DNA of 8,385 nt from Candidatus Harrisonbacteria bacterium RIFCSPLOWO2_02_FULL_45_10c (GTDB lineage: Bacteria; Patescibacteriota; Minisyncoccia; UBA6257; 02-FULL-45-10c): positions 12,005 through 20,389 of the forward strand of contig MHJM01000031.1 in NCBI GenBank assembly GCA_001818705.1, given 5' to 3'. Made by a program: the position numbers and the translations under genes. Below, in pieces: positions 1-4,905 of this stretch. Positions within the stretch are counted from its first letter, which is position 1. Each line of letters starts with the position of its first letter. The notes beneath the pieces were generated by a model. The model saw nothing but the letters and a program-made list of their open reading frames with translations, had not been told where the DNA came from and made no database searches.

Positions 1-2
1 CA

Positions 3-107
3 AAACTGGAAAATAGTAAACTGCGGCTTATCGCCGTGCAACCGGAAGGGAAAAAACCGATGCCGTACCAGGATTTTCTAAATGGATATCAAAAAATCCT
101 GATTTAA
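3..107 (+). CDS. fmt: 3' end of probable methionyl-tRNA formyltransferase (partial)
   Basis: Only the last 34 codons are in the window; the gene enters from the left edge and stops at TAA 105-107. The frame reads KLENSKLRLIAVQPEGKKPM followed by PYQDFLNGY. The order VQPEGKKPM-x-[YW]-x-x-F-L-x-GY is the typical ending of the C-terminal tRNA-binding domain of methionyl-tRNA formyltransferase, which formylates initiator Met-tRNA in the cytoplasm using 10-formyl-tetrahydrofolate. The catalytic formyltransferase domain lies outside the window, so the call rests on the C-terminal signature alone. The gene converges on the next one with a single base between stop codons, and I see no terminator hairpin in that gap. 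Another protein carrying the same C-terminal domain cannot be excluded. Confidence 0.72.
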   Translation, partial: KLENSKLRLIAVQPEGKKPMPYQDFLNGYQKILI

Positions 108-108
108 T

Positions 109-615
109 TTACTGCCGCTGGGCGTCCAGAATGGCTTTAGCTAAAGGCGAATCTTGCCGGATATTCTGCCAAAAAATAATTTGCTCTTTGGGTATGTACA
201 TGACGTTTTCCGGAGAATGAACGCTGTCTACCATGCGGATGACATCAATGCTTTGCTGGGGCGATTTTTCGTCCTTAGTCCGTAAAAAATGGACGTCCTT
301 AAGCAGCACGTAATCTGCATTCATTTCTTCCAGGTGGCCGAAATACTCCTGGCCATTGTTTAAGTAAACTCCCTGAAATTGGCCGGGATTTATTTTCGGC
401 AAAGCTTCCGGAAATAATCTGGTGTAGGTGGTTGCTATCTGCCAAATTAAAATAAGGCCAAGAAGAAGCGCGGTCCAGCCGCCAGCGGTTTTAGGAAGGC
501 GCGCCAAACACGCGTTAGCCAGTCTTTTAAATACAGATTCATTGACAGCGGAAACCATCTTTTTTTCTGCGTTTCTTTCCCGCTGGTATGGGTTAACATC
601 GGTTATTCTTTGCAT
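109..615 (-). CDS. membrane-anchored protein of unknown function, Patescibacteria-type C-terminal domain
   Basis: A 168-residue protein. The N-terminal 45 residues are polar and basic, one hydrophobic segment lies at about residues 46-64 (WTALLLGLILIWQIATTY), and the remaining ~100 residues are soluble. The positive charges before the segment suggest N-in, C-out topology. The soluble part starts GQFQGVYLNNGQEYFGHLEE and has a later block NVMYIPKEQIIFWQNI. I recognise this pattern (a hydrophobic 'NGQ-x-YFG' hairpin, then 'I-x-x-[ED]-x-[IV]-[LI]-F') from short uncharacterised Parcubacteria proteins; its function is unknown to me. The start is uncertain. The ATG at 615 lies only 8 bases past a TATAAT on this strand, implying a nearly leaderless mRNA. 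An ATG at residue 20 is an alternative, preceded by an A-rich stretch but no clear Shine-Dalgarno site. Confidence 0.7.
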   Translation of the reverse strand: MQRITDVNPYQRERNAEKKMVSAVNESVFKRLANACLARLPKTAGGWTALLLGLILIWQIATTYTRLFPEALPKINPGQFQGVYLNNGQEYFGHLEEMNADYVLLKDVHFLRTKDEKSPQQSIDVIRMVDSVHSPENVMYIPKEQIIFWQNIRQDSPLAKAILDAQRQ

Positions 616-623
616 ATCTTTAT

Positions 624-629
624 ATTATA
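624..629 (-). promoter_or_regulatory. -10 box (TATAAT) for the 168-aa gene
   Basis: A perfect TATAAT on the minus strand lies 8 bases before the ATG at 615. No good -35 hexamer is seen at 16-18 bases. The expected transcription start falls within a base or two of the ATG, suggesting a leaderless or very short 5' UTR if that start is used. The region is A+T-rich, so a chance match is possible. Confidence 0.4.
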
Positions 630-646
630 CTATATTTCGATTACAA

Positions 647-652
647 TATAAT
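647..652 (+). promoter_or_regulatory. possible -10 box (TATAAT) for tRNA-Gln
   Basis: A perfect TATAAT on the plus strand lies 40 bases before the mature tRNA 5' end, leaving room for a short 5' leader to be removed by RNase P. The -35 region is weak. It is divergent from the -10 box at 624-629, so both transcripts may start in this A+T-rich stretch. Confidence 0.35.
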
Positions 653-692
653 AACAAAAGCGAATCCTGTTCAACATAGGATGAGCGAAAAT

Positions 693-766
693 TGCCGGAT
701 CGTCTAATGGTAGGACGACAGACTCTGAATCTGTAAATCTTGGTTCGATTCCAGGTCCGGCAGCCA
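693..766 (+). tRNA. tRNA-Gln (anticodon CTG), CCA encoded
   Basis: The cloverleaf folds by eye. The acceptor stem TGCCGGA pairs with TCCGGCA, the anticodon stem ACAGA pairs with TCTGT around loop CTCTGAA, and the T arm is CTTGG-TTCGATT-CCAGG with the usual TTCGA loop. The D arm is short (GTC/GAC with loop TAATGGTAG), and the variable loop is AAAT. The anticodon CTG at 725-727 reads CAG codons. The discriminator is G and the CCA tail (764-766) is genomically encoded. The U1-A72 acceptor pair is typical of bacterial tRNA-Gln. A bidirectional hairpin terminator follows 22 bases downstream. Confidence 0.96.
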
Positions 767-788
767 ATAATTATAAAATCTAATAAAA

Positions 789-817
789 ATAGCCCAATCT
801 AAATTGATTTGGGCTAT
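789..817. terminator. bidirectional terminator between tRNA-Gln and the 112-aa gene
   Basis: Stem ATAGCCCAA (789-797) pairs with TTGGGCTAT (809-817), 9 bp around an 11-base loop. An A-rich run precedes it and a T-rich run follows, so it can serve the plus-strand tRNA and the minus-strand gene that stops at 829. Confidence 0.75.
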
Positions 818-828
818 ATTAATATTTT

Positions 829-1167
829 CTATAACAGGTTCTGTTGGTGAGCTGATGTTTTATTGACTTTAAAAGACGCATGGGATTCCTTTTTCGGAAA
901 AAGAAAATTATTGGCGCGGCACTGCATTTCTTGGAAAATCGGTCGCGGAATCCAAATTAATTTCCCGTCGGCGTCCGTCGCCTGATTATTTTTGGTTTTA
1001 TGGCCGATAACCATTTTTTCCTCGTCATCCGGCAAAAGAGCCGATTTCATTCTTTTAAAAACAACCGCGTACTCGATGAAATCCTCGCTGATTTTTCCGG
1101 TGCCGTCATCCAGGGTAACAGCGGTAACCCTTACCCCCTCTTCGCACGCCTCCGCCATCATATTCAT
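829..1167 (-). CDS. small hypothetical protein, 112 aa
   Basis: I do not recognise this protein. It is a soluble, mixed-charge chain with no signal peptide or membrane segment. It starts MNMMAEACEEGVRVTAVTLD, has an acidic first half, contains IWIPRPIFQEMQCRANNFLF near residues 72-91, and ends in a polar, lysine- and glutamine-rich tail. The frame could open at GTG 1173, but a perfect AAGGAGG at 1176-1182 is 2 bases from that GTG and 8 bases from the ATG at 1167, so ATG is chosen. A near-consensus promoter lies at 1211-1238. The gene is monocistronic, bounded downstream by the hairpin at 789-817, and divergent from the small membrane protein at 1462. Frames on the opposite strand here have no ribosome site. 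The strong promoter and ribosome site support a real gene; its function is open. Confidence 0.7.
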   Translation of the reverse strand: MNMMAEACEEGVRVTAVTLDDGTGKISEDFIEYAVVFKRMKSALLPDDEEKMVIGHKTKNNQATDADGKLIWIPRPIFQEMQCRANNFLFPKKESHASFKVNKTSAHQQNLL

Positions 1168-1175
1168 TCGCACTG

Positions 1176-1182
1176 CCTCCTT
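1176..1182 (-). promoter_or_regulatory. Shine-Dalgarno site (AAGGAGG) fixing the start at 1167
   Basis: A perfect AAGGAGG with an 8-base spacer to ATG 1167 but only 2 bases to the upstream GTG at 1173. It decides the start codon. Such strong sites are rare in this window; only the divergent gene at 1462 has another. Confidence 0.75.
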
Positions 1183-1210
1183 AAGCCAGTTATTAACATA
1201 ACTGAGTTCT

Positions 1211-1238
1211 AATATATCAGAAAATTAATAAAAGTCAA
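1211..1238 (-). promoter_or_regulatory. sigma70-type promoter for the 112-aa gene
   Basis: TTGACT (1238-1233), a 16-base spacer and TATATT (1216-1211), read on the minus strand. The -35 box overlaps the outer end of the inverted repeat at 1237-1383. The leader to ATG 1167 is about 35-40 bases and contains the Shine-Dalgarno site. Confidence 0.7.
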
Positions 1239-1383
1239 CCCCGTCACTAAAACAAGCACTTCCGTTTTCTCCAACGCCTTTAGTAAAGCAACGATTGAAC
1301 TACTAGACTTCATCTTTGCGAATTCCTTACGCGTAAAAAGGAAAACGGCTGGGCGTTGCAGTGCTTGTTTAGTGCGGGGTCAA
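1237..1383. repeat. imperfect inverted repeat with interleaved inner complementary blocks
   Basis: The outer arms are 1237-1260 and 1360-1383. Read outward, both begin AGTGCTTGTTT and run through GTG(A)CGGGGT; they differ mainly by two single-base indels. Inside are two further complementary pairs: CCGTTTTC (1262-1269) with GAAAACGG (1341-1348), and CAACGCC (1272-1278) with GGCGTTG (1352-1358). These are in P, Q, P', Q' order, so they cannot both nest; together they would form a pseudoknot or represent rearranged modules. A 10-base palindrome TTACGCGTAA is at 1327-1336. There is no coding frame of note inside, and promoters point outward on both sides. It could be a regulatory element, a small non-autonomous mobile element or a remnant of one. 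Confidence 0.6.
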
Positions 1384-1391
1384 TCCCTCTA

Positions 1392-1420
1392 TTGACAAAT
1401 AGATTTATATATGTTACATT
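1392..1420 (+). promoter_or_regulatory. sigma70-type promoter for the 74-aa membrane protein
   Basis: A perfect TTGACA (1392-1397), a 17-base spacer and TACATT (1415-1420). It sits 8 bases outside the right arm of the inverted repeat. The expected start is near 1427, giving a leader of about 35 bases with a strong ribosome site. Confidence 0.75.
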
Positions 1421-1445
1421 GAGTTTGTTCTTTAATGCTGACCAT

Positions 1446-1452
1446 AAGGAGG
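1446..1452 (+). promoter_or_regulatory. Shine-Dalgarno site (AAGGAGG) fixing the start at 1462
   Basis: A perfect AAGGAGG 9 bases before ATG 1462. The alternative upstream in-frame ATG at 1435 has no ribosome site and lies close to the expected transcription start, so 1462 is chosen. Confidence 0.75.
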
Positions 1453-1461
1453 AAAGACGCC

Positions 1462-1686
1462 ATGCTTACCCGGTTCGAACTCGTCGTTTTCTGGGCTTTA
1501 ACCGCTTCGCACGGGCTTTGGGCCTGGTATCTCGCCTCTTGCGAGCGGCTGATCAGCTGGGGCGAAGTCTTCGCTCCGTTTGTGAGCTATGCCCTGGGAC
1601 TGTATCTCGTCTGGAGCATCACTCCGGCGCTTTACTGGAAATTCCGGCACTGGAGAGGAAAAAAGCTCGCTCAAAGCCACTGCTAA
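1462..1686 (+). CDS. small two-helix membrane protein, 74 aa, unknown function
   Basis: The 74-residue chain begins MLTRFELVVFWALTASHGLW. It has two predicted membrane segments, about residues 7-25 (aromatic, Trp-rich) and 38-58 (FAPFVSYALGLYLVWSITPA), and a basic tail FRHWRGKKLAQSHC. The basic C-terminus and the Arg near the N-terminus suggest that both ends are cytoplasmic, with a short external loop. I do not recognise the family. Expression signals are unusually clear: a TTGACA-17-TACATT promoter, a perfect AAGGAGG at 9 bases, and a terminator that overlaps the last codons with the stop codon in its loop. It is monocistronic and divergent from the 112-aa gene across the inverted repeat. 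A holin- or toxin-like role is conceivable from size and topology only; nothing in the sequence shows it. Confidence 0.72.
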   Translation: MLTRFELVVFWALTASHGLWAWYLASCERLISWGEVFAPFVSYALGLYLVWSITPALYWKFRHWRGKKLAQSHC

Positions 1687-1702
1687 CCACAGTGGCTTTT
1701 TT
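1674..1702 (+). terminator. intrinsic terminator overlapping the 3' end of the 74-aa gene
   Basis: AAGCCACTG (1674-1682) pairs with CAGTGGCTT (1690-1698), 9 bp with a 7-base loop, followed by a T run to 1702. The TAA stop codon (1684-1686) is inside the loop, so the last three sense codons form part of the stem. Confidence 0.88.
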
Positions 1703-1712
1703 ATATAGCCAT

Positions 1713-1741
1713 TTGACCAATATTTAAAATTACAGTAAAAT
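1713..1741 (+). promoter_or_regulatory. sigma70-type promoter for the PDZ lipoprotein
   Basis: TTGACC (1713-1718), a 17-base spacer and TAAAAT (1736-1741). It starts 10 bases after the preceding terminator, so the lipoprotein gene is an independent unit with a leader of about 35 bases. Confidence 0.6.
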
Positions 1742-1783
1742 ATATCCAGAATTACTTTGCTTTGAAAAGTAAAAAGAGAGAAA

Positions 1784-2863
1784 ATGAAAAAAAGTTTGCT
1801 ATTGGCAATCACCGCGATATTGGCAGTCGGATGCGCTTCCTTGCCGAAAAGGCCGAATGCGGAATACACATCGCTAAACACAAATGAAAAAATCGAGTTG
1901 CTGAAAGAAACTGCCGGATTGGCGCTTGAATACGGAACATTGGAAGCGTATACGGTTACGTACGCCTCCTCGGAATTCAAGCAATACTATCAGCCGCAAA
2001 GCGTAAGCCCGGGGGAAAATATCAATTCACTTTTTCGTAAAGAAGATTTATTGGCTGGTGACATATTGCTAAGCATCAATGACATGTCGGCGATAAATAA
2101 TGCTGACGCGATCCGCCAACTTAATTCCTTGAATGATAGGGCGGCGCTTACTTTTTTTGACTCGAAAAAGAAAGAATTAAAAGTATATAAAGTTTTAAGC
2201 AAAGATGCGCTTTCACAGCTTTTTCTGTCATCCGCAACGACAACGCTAGACGCCATAAGGATCAAAACGGTGGTTCCGGGAAGCTGGGCCGATCAAAAAG
2301 GATTAAAAGAAGGCGACTATCTGGTGCGAGGAACGCTCTTTGACGGCGAATATCGCAAATATTTCCTGTTTTCTAAAATTCCGGCGCATAAAGCCCGGGC
2401 GCAGAAAGAAACGATGGTTTTTAGCGATATCGGCTCCGCCGCCACGACTCTGCTGAAAGTATTTGAGGATAAACGCGCGCTTTCCGGCACCGAGAAACTC
2501 GCGTTAATGAAAGAATCTTTCTTAAAACTATCAGTGGTAAGCGGCGATAAGTTCACCACTTATGAAGTCCATCGCACGAGATTTTTAGGATTAGGAGTAA
2601 AATTTGATTGCCCAGTGGCAATAAGCTGCGGCAAAGTCCTGCCGCATATCATGGTGGTCTATCCGAATTCCGATGGAGGCAGGGCGGGATTCCAAGAAGA
2701 AGACCTAATCACGGAAATTGACGGAGTACCCGTGAATACGTCCGTAGAAGCGGTCGAAAAAATCCATTCGGCGCCGCTCGGAAAAGAAATGACTTTTAAA
2801 GTCAGCCGCGGCCTGAAAGTCCTGATTATCAAAGCCGCCAAAGGATTAGTGGTTATAGAATAA
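1784..2863 (+). CDS. lipoprotein with PDZ-like domains
   Basis: A 359-residue protein. The N-terminus MKKSLLLAITAILAVGCASL is a lipoprotein signal peptide with lipobox AVGC, predicting lipidation at Cys17 and anchoring to the outer face of the cytoplasmic membrane. The clearest domain is a C-terminal PDZ at about 266-350: a GLGV-type peptide-binding loop (LGLGVKF), then GGRAGFQEEDLITEIDGVPV. Two weaker PDZ-like stretches precede it: EDLLAGDILLSINDMSAIN (about 87-106) and VVPGSWADQKGLKEGDYLV (about 163-181). No serine-protease triad region or metal motif is seen, so it is probably a binding or scaffold protein and not a DegP-type protease. The ribosome site is weak (GAGAG 4-5 bases before ATG). 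It has its own promoter and terminator, so it is probably monocistronic. Its ligand is unknown. Confidence 0.85.
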   Translation: MKKSLLLAITAILAVGCASLPKRPNAEYTSLNTNEKIELLKETAGLALEYGTLEAYTVTYASSEFKQYYQPQSVSPGENINSLFRKEDLLAGDILLSINDMSAINNADAIRQLNSLNDRAALTFFDSKKKELKVYKVLSKDALSQLFLSSATTTLDAIRIKTVVPGSWADQKGLKEGDYLVRGTLFDGEYRKYFLFSKIPAHKARAQKETMVFSDIGSAATTLLKVFEDKRALSGTEKLALMKESFLKLSVVSGDKFTTYEVHRTRFLGLGVKFDCPVAISCGKVLPHIMVVYPNSDGGRAGFQEEDLITEIDGVPVNTSVEAVEKIHSAPLGKEMTFKVSRGLKVLIIKAAKGLVVIE

Positions 2864-2868
2864 ATGCC

Positions 2869-2894
2869 AGCCACCCATTAATGGGTGGCTTTTT
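2869..2894 (+). terminator. terminator of the PDZ lipoprotein gene
   Basis: A perfect 22-base palindrome at 2869-2890 (AGCCACCCAT and its reverse complement around TA), followed by T to 2894. It begins 6 bases after the stop codon at 2863. Confidence 0.9.
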
Positions 2895-2916
2895 ATTAAA
2901 AATGCATATTAAAACT

Positions 2917-2942
2917 AAAATCCCGCGTTGAAGCGGGATTTT
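2917..2942 (-). terminator. terminator of rnpB
   Basis: On the minus strand, AAAATCCCGC (2942-2933) pairs with GCGGGATTTT (2926-2917) around a 6-base loop. TTTT closes the stem and continues as AGTTTTAAT. It directly abuts the predicted 3' end of RNase P RNA and is back to back with the lipoprotein terminator. Confidence 0.82.
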
Positions 2943-3410
2943 AACTGGTAACCAATAAGCCGGATTCTGTCCCCATGACACCTTGCGGCAACATGGGTAA
3001 TGATAATTTATCTGGGCCGGTGATTACTCACCGGCTCGAGCGGCACTCCCAGCACTATTTTATAAAAATGGTGCTGGGCTCGGCCTTGCACTCTGTAAGG
3101 ATTTAGCCGTTTCACTTCAGCTTTTTATCTCTATAGCTGAATTAGACCATTTTAGCTTGAGATTAGGTCCCCGCGTAAAGCTTTCGCCACGCGGCGTCAC
3201 TGCTCGCACCTCTTCCTTGCGGACGATGGCTGTTAGCCACTACATATTTATGCCTTAATTTGCATTAAGACAGAGTGTCCGGACTTTCCTCCCAACTCCA
3301 ACTTTACTCACAACGTCACTAAAGAATAATCAATCATTACGGTTAAAAACCTGTATATATGTCGGATGTTACGAGTAAAATTGGAGTCAGGATATCATTT
3401 AAGTTACCAA
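2943..3410 (-). ncRNA. rnpB: RNase P RNA (bacterial type A-like)
   Basis: This is the catalytic RNA that removes tRNA 5' leaders. On the minus strand the conserved 5' core GGAGGAAAGTCCGGACAC lies at about 3294-3277 and its partner ACAGAATCCGGCTTA at about 2970-2956; CCGGA/TCCGG forms P4 and covaries relative to E. coli CCGGG/CCCGG. The blocks GTGCAAGGCCGAGC and CTCGAGCCGGTGAGTAATCA match the E. coli GAGCAAGGCC and CTTGAGCCAGTGAGCGAT regions. P1 is TTGGTAAC (3410-3403) with GTTACCAG (2952-2945), which sets both ends. P3 is long: 20-base arms 3387-3368 and 3314-3295 enclose 53 bases. The P15 hairpin (3078-3048) is a plain stem without a GGU. The RNA is about 468 bases, longer than usual because of P3. 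Its own promoter and terminator flank it. End positions are good to a few bases. Confidence 0.96.
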
Positions 3411-3414
3411 ACAT

Positions 3415-3443
3415 AGTGTAGCACATATAACGTCATTTGACAA
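3415..3443 (-). promoter_or_regulatory. sigma70-type promoter of rnpB
   Basis: TTGTCA (3443-3438), a 17-base spacer and TACACT (3420-3415) on the minus strand. The start expected 6-7 bases downstream falls at about 3409, matching the first base of the P1 helix. It lies 12 bases after the RNase HI gene, so rnpB can be transcribed independently even though no terminator separates the two. Confidence 0.68.
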
Positions 3444-3455
3444 GTAGTCAATTTT

Positions 3456-4049
3456 CTAATGAAAACCCAGGTCCGCTGGATTATCGTCTCCGGATATTCG
3501 TCCAATTACTCCCCTAGCCGCTTCAAATTTTTTTCTTAGTTTGGCCACCGCGGTAACCAGTTTGATTGTTTCCGCGGAAACAAATTTTTTCCGCACTAAT
3601 CCCTGCGACCAATAATCAATCACTAACTTACTGTCTCCGAATATTTTCTTAATCTGATTTTTTAAAGCGAATTGCAGCGCATATTTGCACGCCAACAACT
3701 CGCCGTAATTATTCGTCTTATCCGAATCTAAAAGATGTTTGCCGAATCGGTTAACCTTCTTTCTGGGCATAACTTTGTGTAAAAGATTCCCCCCTTTTTC
3801 ATTGGTAACGCTGATTTCCACTCCATTTCCCCGGCCGGTGCCGGCATCGAAGTAAATTCCTGGCTCTAATTCTTTTTTAACCCTTATCTCATAGACTGCT
3901 CCCGTCTTCAGCCATTGCTCCGCAGCTTCTCTGGTTTTAAAAGACCGGAACCGCGCCTGTTTTCCTGAAACTATTTTTTCACATTCTTTCCAGGATTCGC
4001 ATATTCCATTCCTATTTTCTGAAAAAAAATAAGCGTAATATTTTACCAT
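3456..4049 (-). CDS. rnhA: ribonuclease HI with N-terminal hybrid-binding domain
   Basis: A 197-residue cytoplasmic nuclease that should cut the RNA strand of RNA:DNA hybrids. Residues 1-47 form a hybrid-binding (viroplasmin-like) domain: YYAYFFSENRNGICESWKEC followed by FRSFKTREAAEQWL, as in eukaryotic RNase H1 and Bacillus halodurans RNase H. The catalytic domain occupies about 62-197 with the acidic residues in order: D68 (GIYFDAG), E117 (NNYGELLA), D139 (IFGDSKLV) and D193 (DDNPADLGF). The protein ends almost directly after the last Asp, so the final helix is short. Its ATG overlaps the stop of the DHH phosphoesterase by 7 bases (ATGGTAA), suggesting translational coupling. It is the last protein gene of the pgk operon, followed by rnpB on the same strand. 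Confidence 0.9.
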   Translation of the reverse strand: MVKYYAYFFSENRNGICESWKECEKIVSGKQARFRSFKTREAAEQWLKTGAVYEIRVKKELEPGIYFDAGTGRGNGVEISVTNEKGGNLLHKVMPRKKVNRFGKHLLDSDKTNNYGELLACKYALQFALKNQIKKIFGDSKLVIDYWSQGLVRKKFVSAETIKLVTAVAKLRKKFEAARGVIGRISGDDNPADLGFH

Positions 4050-4900
4050 TTTGGTCTGACTATTTTAAGAGGTTTCCAGGGCAATTTCGCATTTCCCGGC
4101 AGCCGGAATGCCGCCGAACCGACATGCCCTCCGCCGCCATATTTCTGGGCTATCTTGGAAACATCCACTGAACGGTCGGAGCGCAGCGATACTTTTAGCC
4201 AGCCGTCCCGGCGGCTCCAGACAATCGCCATTGGCGGCCGTTTTTTGTAAAGCAACACCCCTAACTGGGAATCAAAGCTCGGCGAATTCACCGCGTATGT
4301 TATATGTCCGGAAAACCGCACCAACTCCGCTCCCTGCCCCGCTACCTTATCTACGATGCTATTTTCCAGAATCAGTAAAGCGGCGCCAATTTCCAGAATC
4401 CGTTTTTTAGATGATTTTTTCTCCAGATCCTCCGAAAATTTCCGCCAAACCTTAAAATCATTCGGCAGAATTTTTTCGTACGACATAATCCGCCGGGTAT
4501 CCGGAAAATAAAAATGGAATAAATCCTGGTCCTCAACGTGCTTAACCAAAACCGGCATTTTCTTTTTCGGATGGAAATACAGCCAGGCCAATGCCGCTCC
4601 GGAATGGTTAAGCGCATAGGAAGAATGTTCGGTTGCTTTGGTTGCCAGCCTTGCCGTTTCGTGATGGTCAATCGAAGTAACCCTCTTATTTTGTTTCATT
4701 AAGCGGCGCACTATCGGCAAAGGATAGGTAAAATCAATCATATAAATCTTCTTGCTCCGCAACCCTGCTGGAGGCGGCGCCTGGTGCTGAACCGCAAAAT
4801 ATTCGGCTTGATTTCCGAACTTCATCCAAGCGGCCCAGGCGCCGCCAAAACCATCCGGGCAATCAGCGTGATATAAAATTACAATTGGTTTTTTAATCAT
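4043..4900 (-). CDS. DHH-family phosphoesterase
   Basis: A 285-residue protein of the DHH/DHHA1 superfamily, which includes oligoribonucleases (NrnA), cyclic dinucleotide phosphodiesterases and RecJ. Metal-site motifs are complete: H11-D13-D16 in LYHADCPDGFGG, D56 in YMIDFTYP, DHH at 78-80 (SIDHHET), and D124 in VEDQDLF. The C-terminal DHHA1-like region has the GGGGH substrate motif at 255-259 (YGGGGHVGSAAF). It is smaller than RecJ and lacks membrane or GGDEF parts, so a hydrolase of short oligonucleotides or nucleotides is the best guess. The exact substrate cannot be read from the sequence. The start ATG at 4900 is 5 bases after the pgk stop, and the gene overlaps the RNase HI gene by 7 bases. 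An RNase HI partner fits a role in finishing RNA degradation. No strong Shine-Dalgarno site is present. Confidence 0.88.
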   Translation of the reverse strand: MIKKPIVILYHADCPDGFGGAWAAWMKFGNQAEYFAVQHQAPPPAGLRSKKIYMIDFTYPLPIVRRLMKQNKRVTSIDHHETARLATKATEHSSYALNHSGAALAWLYFHPKKKMPVLVKHVEDQDLFHFYFPDTRRIMSYEKILPNDFKVWRKFSEDLEKKSSKKRILEIGAALLILENSIVDKVAGQGAELVRFSGHITYAVNSPSFDSQLGVLLYKKRPPMAIVWSRRDGWLKVSLRSDRSVDVSKIAQKYGGGGHVGSAAFRLPGNAKLPWKPLKIVRPKW

Positions 4901-4905
4901 AATTA

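Noticed and set aside
428..679. 83-codon plus-strand frame
   Set aside because: Lies antisense to the 168-aa gene, has no ribosome site and reads as low-complexity hydrophobic shadow sequence.
992..1212. Two plus-strand frames of about 70 codons antisense to the 112-aa gene
   Set aside because: Neither has a Shine-Dalgarno site or promoter in the right orientation, while the minus strand here has both.
1237..1383. Integron attC site
   Set aside because: The paired arms and folded shape are suggestive, but I do not find the conserved GTTRRRY/RYYYAAC core pair in the right places, nor an integrase.
1356..1727. 123-codon plus-strand frame overlapping the 74-aa membrane protein
   Set aside because: It starts inside the inverted repeat upstream of the promoter and runs through the terminator; the AAGGAGG site serves ATG 1462 in another frame.
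1498..1980. 160-codon minus-strand frame
   Set aside because: Crosses a terminator, a promoter and the lipoprotein signal peptide on the other strand and shows no family features.
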